A DNA stretch of 64,000 nt from Athripsodes cinereus (Eukaryota; Arthropoda; Insecta; Trichoptera; Leptoceridae), in NCBI GenBank assembly GCA_947579605.1, contig OX388321.1, positions 16,731,614 to 16,795,613 of the forward strand. The letters are read 5' to 3'. The notes beneath the pieces are model-generated. The model was not told the DNA's origin and did not search any database. It worked only from the letters and a program-made list of their open reading frames with translations. The stretch's first letter is position 1. Each line of letters opens with the position of its first letter. This document shows positions 57,150 through 64,000 of this stretch, piece by piece. The position numbers and the translations under genes were made by a program.

Positions 57150-57810
57150 AATCGCGTGTTTAAATAATTATTTTCTGCATACACTGTGAAACTTGTTCTG
57201 AAAATCTAAGATTTTGTCCTTGAGCAACAACTGCATATTCAACATTCCTTCGTAAAATGTACTCGTAAATAGGTTTGTACGTATTTAAGCATCAGCATCC
57301 ATAATATTAATGTGGAAAGACATCCCCGATATAATAAGCTGTCAGGAAGATAGCTGTACGAATGAGCATAATGTGTAATGTACCTACAACATAACTTCCA
57401 CGCGGATGCAAAATGCTTCCGACATGTTTCCCATTATTTGCTTCTGGCGTCAAGAAGGAATAAGGAAATCATACTTGAAAACGTATTTCAAATTATTTTG
57501 TCTAGGTACGTTAAACAGTCAGTATTTGTCTTATTTAAATAACCTCTTTTCCCGGATATTTCAGGAGTCCAGGGGCTCCTATTTAGTTTACGTTTGGGTG
57601 ACAACTTCTTTTATGTTTTAACACTCTCAAGTTCATCAGTACCAGTAAGCTATTATTGGCATCTTCCACCCTACCACGTCAGTGGGCGGTGGACCAAGTT
57701 GGCGAAGCGGATCTCACCTTGAGACCCACACATCCACAAATACTTTATTGTGTGCAGTGTTCATTGATAAATTCTTACTATATCGCAAGCTCATATATAT
57801 ATATATATAT
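57150..57810. other. Mixed unassigned DNA
   Basis: 57660-57735 is GC-richer (CTACCACGTCAGTGGGCGGT, GGCGAAGCGGATCTCACC) and may be a retroelement fragment; no motif recognised. An (AT)n run lies at 57795-57817. Confidence 0.4.
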
Positions 57811-57814
57811 ATAT

Positions 57815-58000
57815 ATGTGGAACAGCCAACGAACTTGCATGGAACTTGAATACAAGTCGTCCTTTTTGCGCCAATAAAAGTTATATGCATTTAAGATGGG
57901 TAGCGTACCTCATCGCTGAATTGAAAAATTTAAATGTCTTATAAATGATTTTTTACAAAAACCTGGCATTTACAGGAAACTAAAAAATGTACATATTAGA
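57815..58000 (-). repeat. CATCACGG repeat, diverged
   Basis: AAGTCGTCCTTTTTGCGCCA, AGATGGGTAGCGTACCTCAT, CGCTGAATTG and ACCTGGCATTTACAGG are in family order. The 3' end is missing. Confidence 0.7.
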
Positions 58001-58184
58001 GTAGGTGACCTAATATAAATTTATATGTAGCATATATTCGTCAAAAGTCAAATCTGTAGTTGGTGAAATAATATTAAGAGAATAATAAATTCACTAACCT
58101 AATTTATAATGGTGTTTTCAGCAAAAGGTTACAGATATTGTTCCTTATCATTCTAAAAAAGAATTGAAAAATTGCTAGAAGGTA

Positions 58185-58275
58185 GAAGAAGCGAAAGAAT
58201 TATGTAACGACAGATCTTTATGGAGTTCCGTTTTCTCTACCTATCCCACTTGCGATGCGGCGCGAGAAAATAGAA
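58185..58275 (+). pseudogene. RTE-like LINE end (same family as 19985-20338)
   Basis: The frame VEEAKELCNDRSLWSSVFST then YPTCDAARE matches the family C-terminus (EAKDVCKDRRKWRSILSAYP). 5'-truncated to about 30 codons. Confidence 0.8.
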
Positions 58276-58940
58276 TGTAGAAGAATAGAATAAAAAAGTA
58301 TAAAAATCCCACGAACTTCTTTATAATTTTGAATACTTTGCAAACTTATACTAAAATGCATTCTTATTTATGTATGGTCATATATTTCCGTACTCAAAGC
58401 ATAATATTCTATAAAAATACATATGAATAAATCTATTCAAAACCTTTGAAGCACAAGTTCAAGTGTATCACACACCAGTGTCACATAGATTCATTGAATT
58501 TAAATTCAACATCTTTATTGAAGACCCAATAAATTTCATTATCGAAAAATAATTCAATGCAATCCAATAAATATCTTTATCTGTTCGTTGGCTGCAGTAA
58601 TTCTTCTTTGGAAGAAAATAAGCTTTCGCATGCCAATTAGCAATGGCATTAAATAAGATACATCTTTCAGGACGCATCGATTAAAGTAGGTACCCATAGA
58701 AATTTATATGTGTAATATAATGTATGAAACATACTCATCTATATAACATAGTAATGTAAGAAATTGCCCAAACGTATTAATCACTTCTTTGTACAAGGTC
58801 CGTATTGAGAAATTAAATATTTATGTATATAATATCAATTTTCATGTGCCTTAAAGTCCCCAGCAAATAATGGATTTCCTTCTCTTTTCTATTCATTTTA
58901 AAGTGTCTTGGAGAAACAAGGTATTTGTAAAACATGACGT
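58276..58940. other. AT-rich DNA, nothing recognised
   Basis: No exon or repeat recognised. Confidence 0.4.
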
Positions 58941-58944
58941 AAAA

Positions 58945-59030
58945 TATTGATTGTATCTAACTTGAATCTGTACCTTTTATGTAATTAATTGTTTGTAATC
59001 AATGTACAGTAAAGATAGAATAAATAAAAG
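58945..59030 (+). repeat. LINE 3' tail fragment
   Basis: TATTGATTGTATCTAACTTG, TTGTTTGTAATCAATGTACA and GTAAAGATAGAATAAATAAA match 22088-22180 closely. Confidence 0.75.
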
Positions 59031-59074
59031 AATTATCATAAGATCTCATAAATGCTATTATTATTGGCACAAAG

Positions 59075-59170
59075 AAGTTAACTGGTTGGTTGTCAGATAT
59101 TGCCTGCAGGCAATAAACCCGCCATTTGTACTATTTAAATGTACAATAAAGATTATTTTATTTTATTTTT
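59075..59170 (+). repeat. LINE 3' tail (GGCAATAAACCCGCC family)
   Basis: AACTGGTTGGTTGTCAGATA, TTGCCTGCAGGCAATAAACC, CGCCATTTGTAC and a T/A-rich tail. The CCTGCAGG palindrome inside TTGCCTGCAGGCAA is complete here. Confidence 0.8.
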
Positions 59171-59289
59171 ATTTTTAAAGAAGACGATTTTCATGTTGAC
59201 TATAAGTTTAATTAGACGTAATGATATGAATATAAATAATTTAAAATTAAACAATATTTTCTATGATTATGAAATAGTATTTTTTTTTC

Positions 59290-59445
59290 ATCATCCTAAC
59301 CTTTTTCTCATTTATTTGGAGTCGGCTCTTCTAGTCCTCATCCTCCATGTTCTCCGGTCCCCTGCATCCTCCGAACGCAGCTCCGCCTCCCTCAGGTCCC
59401 TGGCAATTATGAATATCCAGGTCGAAACTGGTCTGCTAATTATGA
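59290..59445 (-). pseudogene. LINE C-terminal remnant (family of 37086-37456)
   Basis: GGAGTCGGCTCTTCTAGTCC, CATCCTCCATGTTCTCCGGT and CCCTGCATCCTCCGAACGCA align with 37110-37190. The minus frame contains ELRSEDAGDRRTWRMRTR. Ends at a tail-like run near 59290. Confidence 0.8.
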
Positions 59446-59499
59446 TTTAATAATTATTTATATAATATCAGTCAAAATTATTGTAGACTTCCTTTCATT

Positions 59500-59692
59500 C
59501 TTCTTCTTCTGTACGTGCCCTGTCAGGTCCCCCCGACGTTGGCGATCACTCTCGCATAGGCTTCTCGGTCTTGCGCTGTCTGAAACAACTCCTCCACATC
59601 TCTCATTCCAGTCCAATCTCGTATATCCAGTCCAGCCACGATGTCGGCCTTCTGCCAGCCCCCCCGACGTCTCTCTATACCTCTCATAATTA
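59500..59692 (-). pseudogene. RTE LINE C-terminal remnant (ANVGGT family)
   Basis: The minus strand reads GGWQKADIVAGLDIRDWTGM, RDVEELFQTAQDREAYARVI and ANVGGT-stop, then GTAC(G)AGAAGAAGAA as 3' tail. This is a typical LINE reverse transcriptase end ('AQDRE.Y...IANV'), uninterrupted over about 60 codons. Confidence 0.85.
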
Positions 59693-60345
59693 ACCGTTTT
59701 TCTTATGATACCGTTACAGATAAAAAATCTAGAAAATATTTAACTCAATTGACACCAAATCGCTCCACGAATAATTTAAATAAAAAACAGGCAAAACTGT
59801 TTTTAACATCTTTTACCTAGATTAAAGTAAATAATTGCAATTTGAGTTATTAAAATCAATCATCGTACTAGTATTTTTTGTGAAGTCCACACAAAATACG
59901 TATTATGTAAGTCTTCGTTCCAAAATTAAATTTATTTTTCAGACATTGAAACATTGAAGCAGATATTTTTTTTATGTATCAAGATTTTTTTTAACAAATA
60001 GAAAACTATCACGCAGTTTAAAAAGTGACACATTGTTCTGATAAACCTTTTGTCACTTAACAAATCGTATGGAAACCTCAACAAATCTTAAACTTACGAT
60101 CCCATATTTTATTTGTTCTTTAGCACATAAAACTTGGAGCTTTCAATACGGCCCAAAAGCAATATATAACCGGCTTTATATAAATGTACGTAAGTAAGAA
60201 TGTTTTATTATTGGGTATGTTTGTACGAATGCGTGTACTTACATGCGATAAGCCCTTTATAACCTAATAAACAGGATGCTACAAATATCGCTTGTGCGAG
60301 AATAAAAAAAATTATTTTAAAAATATCGCTTGTGAAAGAATGATA
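59693..60345. other. AT-rich DNA, nothing recognised
   Basis: No exon or repeat recognised. Confidence 0.4.
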
Positions 60346-60349
60346 TTTT

Positions 60350-60570
60350 ATCAGTAGCCAGCAGACCAACTGCATGTTATAAATAAGCAGGCCGTCTTCT
60401 CTGTGCTAACAAAATACAGTATTAAGATATTCAGGATGGATGGCAAACCTCATCGCTGAATTTGAGATGTAAAATGTCTTTATTTTTTTGAACACCTGCC
60501 TTTTGCAGGACATTCAAAAACTTGCGAAAAAGAATTGGATGTCAATATTTCACCAGTTACCTACCCGTGG
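60350..60570 (-). repeat. CATCACGG repeat, well-preserved body
   Basis: GTAGCCAGCAGACCAACTGC, GGCCGTCTTCTCTGTGC, GGATGGCAAACCTCATCGCT, GAACACCTGCCTTTTGCAGG, ACATTCAAAAACTTGCG. The CCTGC-CTTTT-GCAGG hairpin is intact. The very 3' end with CATCACGG is missing. Confidence 0.85.
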
Positions 60571-60644
60571 CTTTTATATTTTAAGTTTATTTTAATGTTT
60601 ACTTTGTTTTAATGTTTGCTGGAAATCTACACTAATTGATTATT

Positions 60645-60740
60645 ATTTATCGTGTCGAAACCCAGAAAAAAAACCAATCAAACTGATCTCCAGTACTGTG
60701 CAAAACGCACAGCTGGTGGAGATGCGTCAAAAATATCCTC
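60645..60740 (+). repeat. Dispersed repeat, partner of 23310-23405
   Basis: ATCGTGTCGAAACCCAGAAA, ACCAATCAAACTGATCTCCA, TGTGCAAAACGCACAGCTGG. Inverted relative to the other copy. Family unknown. Confidence 0.75.
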
Positions 60741-60929
60741 CATAGTGCAAGTGACAGGGCACAATTGAAATACACTAATTGAAATATGTAGTAAGATCTT
60801 CCAAATATATATGGCAACAACATCACGACATCTCCCACCGGTTAAGATTGTTGATGAACTATTTTTTTTTTTATATATTTTTTTATTTTTTTTTATTTAC
60901 TTATTTTTTTTTATTTTTTTTTTATTTTA

Positions 60930-61400
60930 TTATCATATTATAATGAACACATTTCCCTCTCTCCGTGCCGTAATAGGTAAGTAATTCAGGATTGGTGGCA
61001 TATTTCATCGTAAAATTAAAGATATTGCAGCTCATTAAGTAATATTTAACTAATAGCTGTAATCTCCGTAATACAAGAGAGACGATGGTCCTGGCTGGGA
61101 CATGTTTTGAGAATGCCCAATGATAGTTGGCCAAAAAGAGCACTGTTCTTCCGTCCGCAGGGGTTCCGTAGGCCCGGGCGTCCCTCTTTCACAATACACC
61201 GTTCCTATGACAACGATATGAGAGCGCAAGGAATGTCGTGGAAAGAGGTGACGCAATTGGCACAGAGACGCTCTGAATGGAGAAGGCTGGTTTATGCCCT
61301 GTGCTCCCGAGAGGAGCGTTGAGGGCGATGATGATGATGACTTGTCTTTTACAGGACACTCGAAAACGAAGAAAAAAGTTAAAGTCCTATTTTAGGGAGT
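60930..61400 (-). repeat. CATCACGG repeat interrupted by a LINE piece
   Basis: Left part: TCTCTCCGTGCCGTAATAGG, GGATTGGTGGCATATTTCAT. Right part after the LINE: CTTTTACAGGACACTCGAAA. In an uninterrupted copy these parts are about 80 bases apart; here 61057-61340 lies between them. To the left (60855-60935) is a long T-rich run. Confidence 0.7.
61057..61340 (+). pseudogene. LINE 3' unit, MPNDSWPKRAL family, with (GAT)n tail
   Basis: Near-identical to 27566-27852 over its full length, with the same first bases (CTGTAATCTCCGTAATAC) and the same end (GAGCGTTGAGGGCGATGATG). The frame RRWSWLGHVLRMPNDSWPKR ... EWRRLVYALCSREER-stop is intact from end to end; residue changes from the other copy are few (for example FFHPQG here FFRPQG, CSWEER here CSREER). 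It is inserted in a CATCACGG repeat. No catalytic domain. Confidence 0.88.
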
Positions 61401-61433
61401 ACCTATTTACAAAATATCATGAATTTAGTTTTT

Positions 61434-61482
61434 GTATATCATCACGGCACATCCTACAAGTGGTGTAGTCAACGGACTAACA
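61434..61482 (-). repeat. CATCACGG repeat, 3' end
   Basis: ATATCATCACGGCACATCCT, ACAAGTGGTGTAGTCAACGG. Confidence 0.75.
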
Positions 61483-61524
61483 CGAATTTAGCAATTGAGC
61501 GATAAAGCGTCTTCTATAATCGAT

Positions 61525-61645
61525 CGATCGATGAGGTATACCATCTTGAATGTCTTCATTGGCACAGAAAGGACAACCTGCAGGTTTATTAGGTGCAGTT
61601 AATCCTCAAAGTACCACACCTGAAGGATATGACGTGATGGTATTA
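61525..61645 (+). repeat. CATCACGG repeat, opposite strand
   Basis: CGATGAGGTATACCATCTTG, AATGTCTTCATTGGCACAGA, CAACCTGCAGGTTTATTAGG and GGATATGACGTGATGGTATT. Faces the copy at 61434. Confidence 0.75.
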
Positions 61646-63295
61646 ATAGATTGATATTTATTTATTAATAGATTGATATTATCAAATTGATATTGTGTCT
61701 TAAACTTTGATGCATTTATTAAGAAATACTTTTTATAAACATTGAACTGTACTAAAAATGCATTGGGTGTTAAAGATCAACTTGTGTTTTTCAAATACGA
61801 TTTAAATAATTCGGCACTTTGTATTACAAATTCAATTTAAATATCAAATACTTGAGACTTTATACGTACCTTATTAACATAATGAACCTTTAAATAATGT
61901 TAAATTATAAACAAAATCAGACCATGGACAAGTTGTCAGCCGTTAATTGAATAATGATATAATTACTTATCTAAGGCCCCAACGGACTGAGTTTACAAAA
62001 CTCTTGGGCCATAAAATGCAAGTTATTCAAAATGGTAAAATACGTAAAAAAACGTTATCAATTGTAAATGAAGTTTTCTCTTATATAACCAAAATTCAAA
62101 ATTTTACTCCATAATTACTCGAAAATTTATCAAAAGGAGTGGATGACTTATTCTTTACTGGAGCGGAATAATTATTGACTCGTAACTGTTTTCTAAATTC
62201 CTGTTGGTTAACTTTATAATCACACCGTTGTTTATAATAACCTATAAGAATTACAATAATATCTTATGTCATGTTGGCATGTTTATATAATAATACGCAT
62301 TACCTTTATTACAAGTTCACAATACTATAATGATGCATTATATAAAATGTACACACTCTTTGTGAATGTATGACGATTATAATATGATACAAGCTAATCC
62401 ACCTGCGAAGTTGTTCGGAATTACATCGCGGTGTTGCGCTGGAGGTCCGTCCTAATGAATTTATTGTGATTCGATAATGAAACGTGGAAAGGATAGGCAG
62501 AGGAAAAGGTGAACGCGAGATAAGGAATATAAATCACCTGGTTGTATTATACCACAAGCCAACATGTGCCATTGTCTTGGTAAAGTACTATTTACAACAA
62601 CAGAATCATTTCATTTCACAGGGTTACCCAAGTATCGAATGAACACATTGTAGGTAAACTTTTAACTCTCCGATTAAACTTAAAGACAAAAATTGAAAAT
62701 GGGCTTTATAACGAGTATACTATCGATCTTATTCGTAGTCGAATTATATCTCAACGGAAATAAACTTTAAAATTCAATATTATTTGATTTATTGTTACTT
62801 GTTTGCGAGTCACTGGAATATTAAATTATACTGACAATAGCTTTAACCCTAGAATAAAATAAATTGTATGAATTTGAAACGGTTAACTTTTGTGTTTTTT
62901 CATACATCACTTTTTACATACCTATCTGTTGAATTTACATTTAAGTAATTTTTTATGCAAAATCACCATTTTACAAACTTTTTATCTCTTTTACTCAATT
63001 ATTAGAAATAAGTCTGAAATCGTTTCATAAAATTTCAGTCGCTTTATAAAATACTTTAAAATATATGTTATTCGTATTATTTTCATATCTTTGAAACTGA
63101 AATCATATGATTTTTTTAATATACCTACTCATTAACTGTCGTACATATTATTTGTAAAATGGTTTAATTAATTAATTACCAATTTATTTATAGTAAATGT
63201 TTAATTAACACCTCATTGATTAATTAACAGGAAAACAGAATATATATTTATTAATTGTATCGGTGCACACGTAGTAATGAGATAATGACCTTATA
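61646..63295. other. AT-rich DNA, nothing recognised
   Basis: 62400-62530 is somewhat richer in GC (TTACATCGCGGTGTTGCGCT, GGAGGTCCGTCCTAATG) without a recognisable ORF or splice pair. The remainder is plain AT-rich sequence. Confidence 0.4.
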
Positions 63296-63298
63296 AGT

Positions 63299-63360
63299 CG
63301 AAAGACGTCTCTCTGCGAATTAACAATCAATAGTAGAAAGAAACACTTGTTTCAAATTAC
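63299..63360. mobile_element. Single decayed arm of the 1286-1440 MITE
   Basis: CGAAAGACGTCTCTCTGCGA, CAATAGTAGAAAGAAACACT and TGTTTCAAATTAC follow the right arm of the 1286-1440 element. The other arm is absent. Confidence 0.7.
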
Positions 63361-64000
63361 AGAATCCATGTTATTTTATATTCATAAATAAATTTATGAT
63401 ATTACAAATTTCAACAAAATACACACTTGCGCGATTTTCATAAAATAAAATCTTATAATTCTTCCATCACAAACAACTTGGTTCAAGATATTCCAATACA
63501 CAGTGTAGGTACACAGCACACGTACGGTTTTGTGAAATATTCTAGTGCAATTTAAAATCAATTCATAATCCGTACTATCTATCTGTGTCATCTTGCTTTG
63601 TCGCCTTTTACGGTATTGGCGAAATGCAAACACATATATTTTAGTGTCGTTTAATATCCGCTTCCAAATTCCAGATATCTGAAAGAGGATAGAGATTGCT
63701 AGGTAAAGCATCCCTTGCTTCTTTCAAAACTATGACAATATTCTTTATGCGCATACCAAGTACAAACAAAACCATTCGAGAATAGTTTACACGTAATAAT
63801 ATACTACCTACATATAATCAGAGATGTTTTATTTATCAAGCACATTTATTAATTTAATTAATTACTCCACTTGGAGTTAATTAATTAAATTAAATTAATA
63901 TTGTCAATTTAAACAAAGTTTAGTCTTTTTGCAGTCATCATAGTATGTGCAAACAGAAAACTAGATTATTTTTGTTGAACTAATATTTCGTTGAATGGTT
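63361..64000. other. Unassigned end of window
   Basis: An ATG-initiated 105-codon minus-strand frame (63394-63711) lies here, with no recognised domain and AT-driven composition. TTAATTTAATTAATTACTCC near 63853 and its complement near 63874-63895 form a palindrome. Confidence 0.35.

Overview
The window is AT-rich, intron- and repeat-dominated animal DNA, almost certainly from a moth or butterfly (Lepidoptera). Reasons: several families of RTE/CR1/Jockey-type LINE 3' ends of the kind that fill lepidopteran genomes (the 'TTGGAAGA-ATCGC...CCCTCTGTACATTG' tail ending in AATAAATAAATA, and the 'GGCAATAAACCCGCC' tail), tRNA-derived SINEs, short foldback MITEs and very frequent TAGGTA/TACCTA words. 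There is no bacterial gene organisation, no rRNA, no functional tRNA and no CRISPR array. Almost all short open frames in the window are chance or belong to dead transposons.

Only one cellular gene is well supported: two consecutive coding exons on the + strand (41700-41965 and 42392-42566) with good splice sites and matching phases. Together they encode the first 141 residues of a proline-rich protein I do not recognise; the rest must lie beyond 64000 or in exons I could not see. Weaker host candidates are a small secreted-peptide-like ORF (5180-5392, -), a 53-base exon-like segment (3503-3555, +) and a TATA-bearing, CpG-richer promoter/5' exon-like patch near 11010-11400.

Layout: 0.3-5.8 kb, SINE, MITE and LINE tails; 6.7-8.0 kb, a homogeneous 84/86-base satellite array with a dimeric (170-base) higher order; 9.3 kb, a foldback element; 10-19 kb, mostly AT-rich spacer with scattered repeat fragments; 19.6-20.3 kb, a MITE nested in a LINE tail, followed by an RTE-like ORF end; 21-31 kb, LINE tails, a hairpin and duplicated units; 31.3-37.5 kb, LINE 3' ends including a 5'-truncated copy with a 12-base target-site duplication; 41.7-42.6 kb, the gene; 43-52 kb, LINE and SINE fragments; 52.9-56.0 kb, a 3.1-kb near-perfect inverted repeat; 56-61.7 kb, a dense nest of repeats; 61.7-64 kb, mostly plain AT-rich sequence.

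The most abundant component is a degenerate short repeat, called here the CATCACGG repeat, with about 20 copies on both strands. Its 3' end resembles the 3' end of the RTE-like LINE also present here, which suggests a SINE/LINE partnership. The most striking single structure is the 52.9-56.0 kb palindrome, whose two arms each carry the same approximately 101-codon frame and the same embedded SINE fragment.
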